From: RCIO01 sp965232405
GTDB taxonomy: Bacteria; Pseudomonadota; Alphaproteobacteria; Rhizobiales; Rhizobiaceae
Direction of reading: 5' to 3'
Length of the DNA stretch: 64,000 nucleotides
NCBI GenBank assembly: GCA_965232405.1
Contig: OZ246966.1
Coordinates: forward strand, 2,728,001 to 2,792,000
The notes under the pieces were generated by a model, which saw only the letters and a program-made list of their open reading frames with translations, did not search any database and was not told the DNA's origin. Below, one piece after another: positions 7,243-15,976 of the stretch. Each line of letters starts with the position of its first letter. Positions within the stretch are counted from its first letter, which is position 1. The translations under genes were made by a program, and so were the position numbers.

Positions 7243-9432
7243 ATGACAGTCGAGACACTTGAGAATGGCGCGGAGCGCTTCGTGACGGAAGGCGGCATCG
7301 CTGTCACACGCAGCCGGCACGAAACGCCATATGAGGACGCGATCGAAACCTATATCGACGCGCTCAATTCGCGCCGCGGCTGCGTGTTCTCCTCCAATTA
7401 CGAATATCCCGGCCGCTACACGCGCTGGGACACGGCAATCGTCGATCCGCCTGTCGCAATAACAGCCCGGGGCAGGGCGATGCGTATCGAGGCGCTCAAT
7501 GACCGTGGCGCGATCCTTCTTCCGGTCATCCTCGGTGCGGTATCCGATCTCGACGAGGTGAGCATCGAAAGTGCTGAAGACCACGAGATCAGGCTTCAGG
7601 TTGCCGAACCCAGCAGGGTGTTCGTGGAGGAAGAGCGCTCGCGTGCGCCGACCGTGTTTACCGTTCTCAGGGCGCTGGTCGACCTGTTCCGCACCGGCGA
7701 GGACGGCAATCTCGGCCTCTATGGCGCATTCGGATACGACTTGGCATTCCAGTTCGATCCGGTGAAGCAGAAGCTTGAGCGCGGTGAGAGCCAGCGCGAT
7801 CTGGTGCTTTATCTCCCCGACGAGATACTGGTGGTCGATCACCATTCCGCCAAGGCTTGGCATGACCGCTATGACTATGCAGGCGACGGCTTCTCGACCG
7901 AGGGCGTGGAGCGCGGCGGCGCGAACGAGCCGTTCGTTCCCTCCGCCACGCAGCCACCGCGTGGCGACCATGAGCCCGGCGAATATTCGCGGCTGGTGGA
8001 GAAGGCCAAGGAAAGTTTCCTGCGCGGCGATCTGTTCGAGGTGGTTCCCGGTCAGCTTTTCTATGAGCGCTGCGAAACCAGCCCGTCGGAGATCGCCCGG
8101 CGGTTGAAGATTATCAACCCGTCACCCTACTCCTTCTTCATCAATCTCGGCGAGCGCGAGTATCTGATCGGCGCGTCGCCTGAAATGTTCGTGCGCGTGT
8201 CGGGCAGGCGCGTGGAAACCTGCCCGATCTCGGGCACGATACGGCGCGGCGACGACGCCATTTCCGACAGCGAGCAGATCCTCAAACTGCTGAACTCGAA
8301 AAAGGACGAGTCCGAACTCACCATGTGTTCCGACGTCGACCGCAACGACAAGAGCCGTGTGTGCGAGCCGGGCTCAGTGCGCGTCATCGGCCGCAGGCAG
8401 ATCGAGATGTATTCGCGCCTCATCCACACGGTCGACCATATCGAGGGCCGCCTGCGCGCCGGCATGGATGCGTTCGACGCCTTCCTGTCCCATGCCTGGG
8501 CTGTGACGGTGACCGGCGCGCCGAAATTGTGGGCGATGCGCTTCATCGAGGAAAACGAGAAAAGCCCGCGCGCCTGGTATGGCGGGGCTATCGGTATGGT
8601 ACATTTCAACGGCGACCTGAACACCGGGCTGACGCTGCGCACCATCCGTATAAGGGACGGGCTGGCGGAAGTGCGCGCCGGCGCCACCTTGCTCTACGAT
8701 TCCGTGCCCGAAGACGAGGAAGCAGAGACCGAACTCAAGGCGTCGGCGATGCTGGCGGCGATCCGTGAGGCTTCTGCCGGCAACGCGGCCAACAAGGAGC
8801 GGAGTGCGGCGCGTGTAGGCGAGGGGTTGTCGATCCTTCTGGTCGACCACGAAGACAGTTTCGTGCATACGCTGGCGAATTATTTCCGTCAGACGGGCGC
8901 GCAGGTCACGACGGTTCGCACACCGGTGGCGGACGAGGTTTTTGACCGCCTTCAGCCGGATCTTGTGGTGCTGTCTCCCGGACCCGGAATGCCCAAGGAT
9001 TTCGACACCAAGGCGACGATCACCCGCGCCCGGTCGCGCGACATTCCGATCTTTGGCGTTTGTCTTGGGCTGCAAGCGTTGGCGGAAGCCTATGGCGGCG
9101 AGCTGCGGCAGTTGCGTGAACCCATGCACGGCAAGCCGTCTCGGGTGCGGGTCAATGAACCGGGTTTGGTATTTTCGGGTCTTCCCAAGGAAGTGACGGT
9201 GGGACGCTACCATTCCATCTTTGCCGATCCCGTCAGGTTGCCGGACGATTTCATCGTCACCGCCGAAACCGAGGATGGCGTTGTCATGGCCTTCGAGCAC
9301 AAGAACGAACCCGTTGCGGCCGTCCAGTTTCATCCGGAATCGATAATGACGCTTGGCCAGAACGCCGGCATGCGGATGATCGAGAATGTGGTGGCGCACC
9401 TGCCCAGGCGGGCAAAAACCAAGGCGGCGTGA
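7243..9432 (+). CDS. trpE(G): Fused anthranilate synthase, components I and II
   Basis: The enzyme makes anthranilate from chorismate and glutamine, the first step of tryptophan synthesis. At 729 residues this is the TrpE-TrpG fusion typical of Rhizobiales. Residues about 1-510 are the chorismate-binding part, with GTIRRG, SELTMCSDVDRND and the terminal GATLLYDSVPEDE. Residues about 530-729 are the glutamine amidotransferase, with nucleophile Cys607 in FGVCLGLQA and the His697/Glu699 pair in FHPES. The ATG at 7243 follows a CGGAG ribosome site; an upstream in-frame extension would run through the terminator hairpin. It is controlled by the trpL attenuator and is followed without a gap by two transporter-like genes. 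Confidence 0.98.
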   Translation: MTVETLENGAERFVTEGGIAVTRSRHETPYEDAIETYIDALNSRRGCVFSSNYEYPGRYTRWDTAIVDPPVAITARGRAMRIEALNDRGAILLPVILGAVSDLDEVSIESAEDHEIRLQVAEPSRVFVEEERSRAPTVFTVLRALVDLFRTGEDGNLGLYGAFGYDLAFQFDPVKQKLERGESQRDLVLYLPDEILVVDHHSAKAWHDRYDYAGDGFSTEGVERGGANEPFVPSATQPPRGDHEPGEYSRLVEKAKESFLRGDLFEVVPGQLFYERCETSPSEIARRLKIINPSPYSFFINLGEREYLIGASPEMFVRVSGRRVETCPISGTIRRGDDAISDSEQILKLLNSKKDESELTMCSDVDRNDKSRVCEPGSVRVIGRRQIEMYSRLIHTVDHIEGRLRAGMDAFDAFLSHAWAVTVTGAPKLWAMRFIEENEKSPRAWYGGAIGMVHFNGDLNTGLTLRTIRIRDGLAEVRAGATLLYDSVPEDEEAETELKASAMLAAIREASAGNAANKERSAARVGEGLSILLVDHEDSFVHTLANYFRQTGAQVTTVRTPVADEVFDRLQPDLVVLSPGPGMPKDFDTKATITRARSRDIPIFGVCLGLQALAEAYGGELRQLREPMHGKPSRVRVNEPGLVFSGLPKEVTVGRYHSIFADPVRLPDDFIVTAETEDGVVMAFEHKNEPVAAVQFHPESIMTLGQNAGMRMIENVVAHLPRRAKTKAA

Positions 9433-9441
9433 TTGCAGCAG

Positions 9442-10350
9442 ATGACGGCAAAGGAGCGCGTACGAAGGCTGGCCGCCTGGTCGATCGTGATCGCCTTCGC
9501 CGTCATGGGGCTCAAATTCGTCGCATGGCGGATGACGGGGTCGGTGGCGCTGTTCTCGGACGCACTTGAGTCCATCGTCAACGTTATCGCCGCGGGTGCA
9601 GCGTTCTGGGCAATCCTCGTCTCGCACAAGCCGGCTGACAGTTCGCATCAGCACGGCCATCACAAGGCTGAGTATTTTTCCGCGGTGCTCGAAGGCGTGC
9701 TCATCGTCGTCGCCGCACTGCTCATCCTCATGGAAGTCTGGCGGGCCTGGCAGACGCCTGTAGCGCTCGATCAACCCTGGCCCGGACTGGCGGTGAATGG
9801 CGCAGCGGCCGTCATGAACGGCCTGTGGGCGTGGCTCCTTGTGCGTGTCGGATCGGTCAGCAAGTCGCCGGCGCTTGTCGCCGACGGCAGGCATATACTG
9901 ACAGACGTCGTCACCTCGGTGGGGGTGATCGCCGGCCTGATCGGCGCGGTTCTCACGGGGTGGTATTTCCTCGACCCGTTGCTGGCGCTGGTCGTCGCGC
10001 TCAACATTCTTTGGCAAGGCTGGAAGGTGATCAGAACGTCGGTTGACGGGCTGATGGACCGCGCCGTGGATGCGGACGAACATCTGCGCATCCGCGACAT
10101 CATCTCAGCCAACTCAAGAGGCGCATTGGAGGTCCATGACCTCAAGACGCGCATTGCGGGAAGGGCGACCTTCATCGAGTTTCACCTCGTGGTCGATGCG
10201 CAGATGACGGTAGCTGACAGCCATGCGATCTGCGACAGGATCGAGGAGGCGCTGAGCGCTGACATACCTTCTGTTCGGGTCATCATCCATGTTGAACCGG
10301 ACGATGAAGCAAAGCTGCCCACCGGCTCTGCCGCGGTGCCTTTCGCGTGA
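9442..10350 (+). CDS. Cation diffusion facilitator family transporter
   Basis: A 302-residue membrane protein of the CDF type exports divalent metal ions such as Zn, Fe or Mn by proton antiport. Six helices, the helix-2 aspartate in LFSDALESIVN and the helix-5 HxxxD in DGRHILTDVVTS are visible. Between helices 2 and 3 lies a His-rich SSHQHGHHKAEYFS. The C-terminal cytoplasmic domain ends with IHVEPDDEAK, as usual. A TTG at 9433 immediately after the trpE(G) stop is an alternative start to the ATG at 9442. The gene lies nine bases after trpE(G) and its stop overlaps the next start, so read-through from the trp promoter is likely. Confidence 0.93.
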   Translation: MTAKERVRRLAAWSIVIAFAVMGLKFVAWRMTGSVALFSDALESIVNVIAAGAAFWAILVSHKPADSSHQHGHHKAEYFSAVLEGVLIVVAALLILMEVWRAWQTPVALDQPWPGLAVNGAAAVMNGLWAWLLVRVGSVSKSPALVADGRHILTDVVTSVGVIAGLIGAVLTGWYFLDPLLALVVALNILWQGWKVIRTSVDGLMDRAVDADEHLRIRDIISANSRGALEVHDLKTRIAGRATFIEFHLVVDAQMTVADSHAICDRIEEALSADIPSVRVIIHVEPDDEAKLPTGSAAVPFA

Positions 10351-11429
10351 GCCGGCAAGCGGAACCGTCCGCGCCTGAACAAGGGCCGATCGACGGATGG
10401 CCTCACTGGCTGCAGTGGCTGGGGCTGTTCGTGCTTTCGGCCGTTGCGGGAGCCGCGCTCGAACTCGCTCACATGCCGGCAGCGTTCCTGATAGGCCCAA
10501 TGCTTGTCGGCATCCTGCTTGGCGTTCAGGGCGCATCGATCCGCATGCCGCAGCCGGCTTTTGTGCTGGCGCAGGCGGTCGTCGCGTGCCTGGTGGCGAA
10601 TTCGTTATCGCCGGAGTTTCTGCCGGCCTTTCTGGCGAACTGGCCTCTGCTTGTAGGATGCGTGTTCGTTACACTGGTTGCGAGCAGCTTCCTCGGCTGG
10701 CTGATCAGTTTCTGGAAGATCCTGCCCGGAACAACGGCTGTTTGGGGATCGGCGCCCGGTGCCGCATCGGCCATGGTGCTGATGGCTGGCGCATTTGGTG
10801 CCGACCAGCGCCTTGTCGCTTTCATGCAGTATTATCGGGTTGTGCTGGTCACGGCGGCGGCTGCCGTAATCGCGCGCCTTTGGGTGGGTGATACACCTGA
10901 CGTGGTCACCGACTGGTTCCCGCCGCTACAGGCTGTGCCGCTGGCCGCCACGGCGTTCGTGGTTGTTGCAGGCCCGTGGGTCGGGCGGCTGATGCGCATG
11001 GCATCGCCGCAGTTCATTGGCACAATGGTTCTCGCATTCGCGCTGAAGGCGGGGTTAGGCGTGGAGTACCAGTTGCCCGAGTGGTTGCTTGCACTCGGCT
11101 ACGCTATCGTCGGCTGGACGATCGGCCTGAAATTTCGCCACGAGACGATAACCCAGATACGCCGGTCTCTGCCTCAGGTGACGGCAGCGATCCTTATCCT
11201 GATCGCAATCTGCGGTGTGGTCGCGTTTCTGTTGGCCGAGTTTGCAGGGGTCGATCCGCTGACTGCCTATCTGGCGACCAGCCCCGGAGGCATGGATTCC
11301 GTGGCCATCATCGCGGCCGCCGCCGATGGCATAGACATCTCGTTCGTCATGGCTCTGCAGATGTTGCGCTTCCTTATCGTGTTGCTGGCCGGGCCTGCGA
11401 TCGCGCGATTTGTGGCGCGCAGGGTGTAA
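10347..11429 (+). CDS. AbrB family putative membrane transporter/regulator
   Basis: This 360-residue protein has about ten hydrophobic helices arranged as two similar halves, with the repeated pattern PAAFLIGPMLVGILLG and the late TAYLATSPGGMDSVAIIAA. These are features of the AbrB duplicated membrane domain (annotated ammonia monooxygenase-like in older genomes). It is probably a small-molecule transporter; the name AbrB does not imply DNA binding. It begins with GTG at 10347, overlapping the CDF stop by four bases, so it is translationally coupled to the transporter before it. Confidence 0.9.
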   Translation: MSRQAEPSAPEQGPIDGWPHWLQWLGLFVLSAVAGAALELAHMPAAFLIGPMLVGILLGVQGASIRMPQPAFVLAQAVVACLVANSLSPEFLPAFLANWPLLVGCVFVTLVASSFLGWLISFWKILPGTTAVWGSAPGAASAMVLMAGAFGADQRLVAFMQYYRVVLVTAAAAVIARLWVGDTPDVVTDWFPPLQAVPLAATAFVVVAGPWVGRLMRMASPQFIGTMVLAFALKAGLGVEYQLPEWLLALGYAIVGWTIGLKFRHETITQIRRSLPQVTAAILILIAICGVVAFLLAEFAGVDPLTAYLATSPGGMDSVAIIAAAADGIDISFVMALQMLRFLIVLLAGPAIARFVARRV

Positions 11430-11517
11430 CCACAACGTCATTTTCTTACGCTCCGTAATTTGCCCGATATTTCTGTTTATGGGAGTGTCGGGTGTGAATT
11501 TGGGTGAGCGGGAACGC

Positions 11518-13824
11518 ATGGGTGCGCTTCGTATCCTCGCTGCGGCAATTGTGGTTTTCTGCGCCAGCGGCCTGTGGGCCGCCGAGCGCGGCGCAAGCGG
11601 TATCGCGCCCACCGCGAAGGCGCAGTTCACGGCTTCGCATGCACTCGTCATTGGCATCGACAACTATTCCGGTGGCTGGAAACAGCTGAAGAACGGGGTC
11701 GCGGATGCGATAGCGGTCGAAGAGGCGCTGAAAGTCTCCGGCTTTGCCGAGGTCACGCTGGTAACCGATCCCGACCGCGATGCGCTTGTCGATGCGCTGG
11801 AGGACTTTGTCTACGGGCCGGGTGCTGATCCGGACGCGCGGCTGATCATATGGTTTGCCGGTCACGGGCATACGATCGACGGCGAGGGCTATCTCGTCCC
11901 GAAAGAAGCCCCGCTGCCCGATGGCGAAAACGCTGCCGGGTTCAGGCGGGACGCGCTCTCCATGCGCCGCTTTGGCGAATATCTGCGTGAAATCAGGTCG
12001 CGCCATGTCCTGGCGATTTTCGATTCCTGCTTTGCCGGAACGGTCTTTAACGTCATGCGGGACATTGAGGTGCCAGCGGCCATTCATCAGGCCGCGTCGC
12101 AGCCCGTGCGCCAGCTGATCACATCGGGAAGGCCGGGCGAATCCGTCTCTGACGACGGCACGTTCCGCAGGCTGTTCGTTGCCGCGCTGCTTGGCGAAGA
12201 CCGGCGCGCGCATGGCTCCGACGGCTATCTGACCGGCAGCCGGCTCGGTTCGTTCCTTGCCGACACGGTGTCCAACTACACCGAGGGCAAGCAGAACCCC
12301 GTGCACGGGAAGCTCGGCGTGATCGATCTCGATCTCGGCGATTTCGTTTTTCCGCGTCGGCTGGCGACCGATGGATTGACCGCCGCTGCCTCGCTGGAGC
12401 TCGATAGTGCGCCGCATCTGCCCTCGGTTGAGCGTGGCGGCATTCCCGAACTTCGCATCGAACTGCCCGAAGCGGACCGCAACAATGACGATGCGCGCTA
12501 TCTGGGTGACAAGCTTGCACGCAATCTGGTCGAACATCTCGTCGAAAACGGCGTTTCGGTATCGAGCGCGCTGACCAGCCGCGCGCCGCTCACCAGCGCT
12601 TCTCACAACCTTGCGTCAAAAGTTTCCATTCGGGACGACAACACCATCTTCGATGTCGATTTTTCCGCCGCCGACGGGACGGTTCTCGCGACGGCGAGCG
12701 TGGCCGGTCCGACGGACTTTTTCGTTGAACACTACAAGGTGCTGCCGGAAACGGTGCTCTTCGCGCTCGATCTTTCGCCGCAGAGCCTGCGCGCCTTGCA
12801 CACGGCCAAGCCGGCGACACGAAACAGTTTCGCGTTCGCGCAATTTCTGGCCGCACGGCGGCTGGCGCAGGCACGCCGGTTTGACGAGGCGGCGGCGCTG
12901 CTCAACGCCGCACTTGAAACCGACCCGTCCTTTGCTGCCGCCCACGGAGCCCTGGCCGATCTCGCGGAGGTTTCAGGAGCAGACGAAAACGATGTCGAGC
13001 TGCATCTGGCCGCTGCGCTGAATATCGACCCTGATTATCCGCGTCTCAGCATCTTTGCAGCGACTGACATGGGCGATCCGGTCCCGGCCCTGCGTCTGGC
13101 TTCGCTGTCGGCTGGTTGGGAGGGTATTGGCGACGGGCTGACCTACCAGCGCGCTGTGGCGACAGATTACGGGATCAGCCTGCACGCATGGCGGTTCGAG
13201 CCGAAGAAATACAGGCTTTCCGTCGCCCATTCGGAAAACGCCTTTGGCAGCACGGCTGAGGAGTTTCGCCGCTCGAAGAGCGCAGTTGTGGCTATGAATG
13301 CCGGGTTCTTCGATCTGGATATCCGTTCCCGCCTGAGCCCTGTTGGGCTGCTGGTCGCGAATGGTCGCGAGATCAGCTCCTTCGATGAAGAAAAGGCGGC
13401 TACTCCGCTGTCAGGCATACTCTACAGTCGCGGCGACGAAGTCGGCATCCTGCCGGCACGACAGTTTCAGGGCAGCGAAGAGTTCGACATGGCCGTCCAG
13501 TCGGGTCCGCTGGTGGTCGATCCGGGTGGTACAAACGGCATCTACAGCAACTCTTTCGATCGCTTGAACCGAAGCGCGGTCTGCATCGATGATGAGGGAT
13601 CGGTGACACTGGCTCACATTTCGGGTGGTCTCAGCCTTTTCGAATTCGGCGATCTTCTGTCGACGGATATCGACGATGGCGGCCTAGGCTGCGAGCGTGC
13701 GATCAATCTCGACGGTGGACCTTCCAGTCAGGTTTCGGTTGCCGCCGAAGGGCAGGTTTTCGAAGCGCCGGGCCTTTGGAAGGTAAACAATGCGCTGGTG
13801 CTTCTGCCGGCCGAAGCCGAATAG
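11518..13824 (+). CDS. Secreted caspase-like / TPR-like / phosphodiester glycosidase (NAGPA) fusion
   Basis: This 768-residue protein starts MGALRILAAAI with a typical Sec signal ending near WAAERG. Residues about 35-270 are a caspase-like (peptidase C14) domain, with catalytic His116 in FAGHGH and Cys171 in DSCFAG. A middle region (about 430-530) has helical repeats such as ARRFDEAAALLNAALETDPSF, consistent with one or two TPR units. Residues about 560-768 match the NAGPA/DUF2233 phosphodiester glycosidase type, with MNAGFFD (Asn594), PVGLLV, QSGPLVVD and NLDGGPSSQ (Asn730, Asp732). The chosen ATG has GGTGAGCGGGA upstream; longer forms start at 11479 or 11410. The combination is unusual. Both enzyme centres look intact, so it may be an exported protease-glycosidase. 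Substrates are unknown. Confidence 0.88.
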   Translation: MGALRILAAAIVVFCASGLWAAERGASGIAPTAKAQFTASHALVIGIDNYSGGWKQLKNGVADAIAVEEALKVSGFAEVTLVTDPDRDALVDALEDFVYGPGADPDARLIIWFAGHGHTIDGEGYLVPKEAPLPDGENAAGFRRDALSMRRFGEYLREIRSRHVLAIFDSCFAGTVFNVMRDIEVPAAIHQAASQPVRQLITSGRPGESVSDDGTFRRLFVAALLGEDRRAHGSDGYLTGSRLGSFLADTVSNYTEGKQNPVHGKLGVIDLDLGDFVFPRRLATDGLTAAASLELDSAPHLPSVERGGIPELRIELPEADRNNDDARYLGDKLARNLVEHLVENGVSVSSALTSRAPLTSASHNLASKVSIRDDNTIFDVDFSAADGTVLATASVAGPTDFFVEHYKVLPETVLFALDLSPQSLRALHTAKPATRNSFAFAQFLAARRLAQARRFDEAAALLNAALETDPSFAAAHGALADLAEVSGADENDVELHLAAALNIDPDYPRLSIFAATDMGDPVPALRLASLSAGWEGIGDGLTYQRAVATDYGISLHAWRFEPKKYRLSVAHSENAFGSTAEEFRRSKSAVVAMNAGFFDLDIRSRLSPVGLLVANGREISSFDEEKAATPLSGILYSRGDEVGILPARQFQGSEEFDMAVQSGPLVVDPGGTNGIYSNSFDRLNRSAVCIDDEGSVTLAHISGGLSLFEFGDLLSTDIDDGGLGCERAINLDGGPSSQVSVAAEGQVFEAPGLWKVNNALVLLPAEAE

Positions 13825-14139
13825 CGCCCAGCCCCGTTTGGACGTATCAAGTCGAGCAGGCTTGCCTCGCCAAAGGCTTCGCGCTATCACGCCGTCCATG
13901 TCGACACGCGCCACATTCCCGGTTTCTCAGCGCTCCGCTTTCGCGGGCGAGACCATGCGCGCACTTTTCTCGACGCTCCGTCTACTCGGCCTTAGCGGCG
14001 ATCGCCGGGCTCGCTGAGAAGGAGCGCCCGGCGGTCGAACTGGCCGGCCACGGCTGCTGCTCCTTGCCAACTCAACCATCGAATTCAATCTTGTGTCACC
14101 GGCGCCGCATAGGACCGTGACGCAGCCGGAGCGAAGACA
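13825..14139 (+). other. Intergenic leader region of leuA
   Basis: These 315 bases between the caspase fusion and leuA contain a short leucine-rich reading frame at 13955-14017 (listed separately). The palindrome GGCGATCGCC lies within it, and the pair AAGGAGC (14019-14025) / GCTCCTT (14059-14065) could form a hairpin. No T-tract typical of an intrinsic terminator follows, so the mechanism of any attenuation is unclear. Confidence 0.5.
13955..14017 (+). CDS. Candidate leucine leader peptide upstream of leuA
   Basis: A 20-residue frame reads MRALFSTLRLLGLSGDRRAR with five Leu codons, four of them within six residues (LRLLGL), including the otherwise rare CTA. It ends 122 bases before leuA. 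Leucine-rich leader peptides control leuA in several proteobacteria by attenuation, and the position and composition fit that role. The ribosome site is weak and no clean terminator was found, so this remains a candidate. Confidence 0.45.
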   Translation: MRALFSTLRLLGLSGDRRAR

Positions 14140-15864
14140 ATGAACAAGCGAGAAGAAACCCCATCGTCCGGGCGGCCCGTGAAGGGCATGCCGGACGCCG
14201 CCAGTAAGTACGAACATTATCCGCAAGTCGTTCTCGAGGACCGAACCTGGCCATCGAAACAGATCGAGCAGGCGCCGATCTGGTGTTCGGTCGACCTTCG
14301 GGACGGCAATCAGGCGCTGATCGACCCGATGGGCCACGAGCGCAAGGCGCGCATGTTTGGCCTGCTGCTCGAAATGGGGTTCAAGGAAATTGAGATCGGT
14401 TTTCCGTCCGCCTCGCAGACGGACTTCGATTTCGCCCGCTGGGCGATCACCGAAGCCGGGGTACCGCAGGACGTTTCGCTTCAGGTTCTGGTCCAATGCC
14501 GGCCTGAACTGATCGAGCGCACATTCGAGGCGCTCGACGGCGCGCACCGGCCGATCGTGCACTTCTACAATTCGACCAGCGAATTGCAGCGCCGCGTCGT
14601 GTTCGAAAAGGATGTCAGCGGCATCAAGCAGATCGCTACCGATGCGGCAAAGATGATCACCGATATGGCGGCCAAGGCCGGTGGCGGCTACCGGTTCCAG
14701 TATTCGCCGGAGAGCTTCACCGGCACGGAACTGGAAGTGGCACTCGAGATCTGCAACGCCGTTATCGAGATCGTCGATCCCACGCCGGACAACAAGCTGA
14801 TCATCAACCTGCCTTCAACGGTCGAGATGTCGACGCCGAACATCTATGCCGACCGTATCGAGTGGATGTGCCGCAATCTGGATCGGCGCGATGATCTGAT
14901 CATTTCGCTGCATCCTCACAATGACCGTGGCACCGGTATTGCCTCGACGGAGCTTGGTCTGATGGCCGGCGCCGACCGAGTGGAGGGCACCCTGTTCGGC
15001 AATGGTGAACGCACGGGCAATGTCGATATCGTCACGTTGGCGCTCAACATGTACACGCAGGGCGTCGATCCGATGCTCGATTGCTCCGACATTACCCGCA
15101 TGAAGGATGTGTACGAGTATTCGAACCAGATGAAGATACCCGAGCGTCATCCCTATGTGGGGGAACTCGTCTACACGGCGTTTTCCGGCTCGCATCAGGA
15201 TGCGATCAACAAGGGCATGAAGGCGATCCGCAAGGCCAACAAGCCATTGTGGGAGGTGCCTTATCTGCCAATCGATCCGCAGGATGTCGGACGCACCTAT
15301 GAGGCGATCATCCGCATCAACTCACAGTCCGGAAAGGGCGGCATCGCCTATGTGCTGCAGGCGGACTACGGGCTCAACCTGCCGCGCAACCTGCAGGTCG
15401 AGTTCAGTCAGGAGATCCAGGCGATCACCGACCAGGAAGGCCGTGAGCTTCCGTCGAAGCGGATCTATGACCAGTTCATTCAGGACTATGTCGACCAGCC
15501 AGGCGGGCGGCTCAAGTTCCTCGATCACCGCACCTTCCCCGACGAGCAGGCGAAAGGCCGACGCATCGTGGAGGCGACGATTGTCGATGGCGGCAAGGAA
15601 ATGACGATTTCCGGTTCGGGAACAGGGCCGATCGACGGTTTTGTCGATGCGCTATCAAAGCATATCGGCGTTGAGCTGTCGGTGGTTGACTATTCGGAAC
15701 ACTCCATGCAGCGCGGATCAAACGCTGCCGCCATCTGCTACATGGAGATGGAACATCCGGGCGGGAAGCTGTTCGGCGTCGGCATCAACACCAACATCGT
15801 GGCTGCCTCGCTGGAGGCCGTGGTGTCCGCGGCCAACCGGATACTCGCCGCTTCCGCCATTTAA
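14140..15864 (+). CDS. leuA: 2-isopropylmalate synthase
   Basis: The enzyme condenses acetyl-CoA with 2-ketoisovalerate, the first committed step of leucine synthesis. The 574-residue length and sequence fit the longer alphaproteobacterial (type 2) LeuA. The N-terminal TIM-barrel signature VDLRDGNQAL is at about residues 50-59, and HPHNDRGTGIAS is the metal-binding part. The C-terminal regulatory domain (from about residue 430) ends in a segment resembling the leucine-binding fold (AICYMEMEHPGGKLFGVGINTN). GGAG at 14128-14131 sets the ATG at 14140. It is probably feedback-inhibited by leucine and possibly attenuated by the leader upstream. Confidence 0.97.
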   Translation: MNKREETPSSGRPVKGMPDAASKYEHYPQVVLEDRTWPSKQIEQAPIWCSVDLRDGNQALIDPMGHERKARMFGLLLEMGFKEIEIGFPSASQTDFDFARWAITEAGVPQDVSLQVLVQCRPELIERTFEALDGAHRPIVHFYNSTSELQRRVVFEKDVSGIKQIATDAAKMITDMAAKAGGGYRFQYSPESFTGTELEVALEICNAVIEIVDPTPDNKLIINLPSTVEMSTPNIYADRIEWMCRNLDRRDDLIISLHPHNDRGTGIASTELGLMAGADRVEGTLFGNGERTGNVDIVTLALNMYTQGVDPMLDCSDITRMKDVYEYSNQMKIPERHPYVGELVYTAFSGSHQDAINKGMKAIRKANKPLWEVPYLPIDPQDVGRTYEAIIRINSQSGKGGIAYVLQADYGLNLPRNLQVEFSQEIQAITDQEGRELPSKRIYDQFIQDYVDQPGGRLKFLDHRTFPDEQAKGRRIVEATIVDGGKEMTISGSGTGPIDGFVDALSKHIGVELSVVDYSEHSMQRGSNAAAICYMEMEHPGGKLFGVGINTNIVAASLEAVVSAANRILAASAI

Positions 15865-15976
15865 GTAAGTAATTACTAACACAAATACGCGTTGGCACTG
15901 GTGTCAACGCGTACTTGTGCACCTCCTAATCAAGCGTATGATCAATCGTCTTACCTTAGGGAAGGGAGATTGACGT

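Noticed and set aside
8374..10083. 569-residue minus-strand frame across trpE(G) and the CDF gene
   Set aside because: It spans two real genes and has no motif, start site or codon pattern of its own.
15865..15976. Terminator after leuA (GCGTTGGCACTGGTGTCAACGC)
   Set aside because: GCGTTG pairs imperfectly with CAACGC around TGTC and lacks a T-run; it may terminate weakly, but evidence is insufficient to call it.
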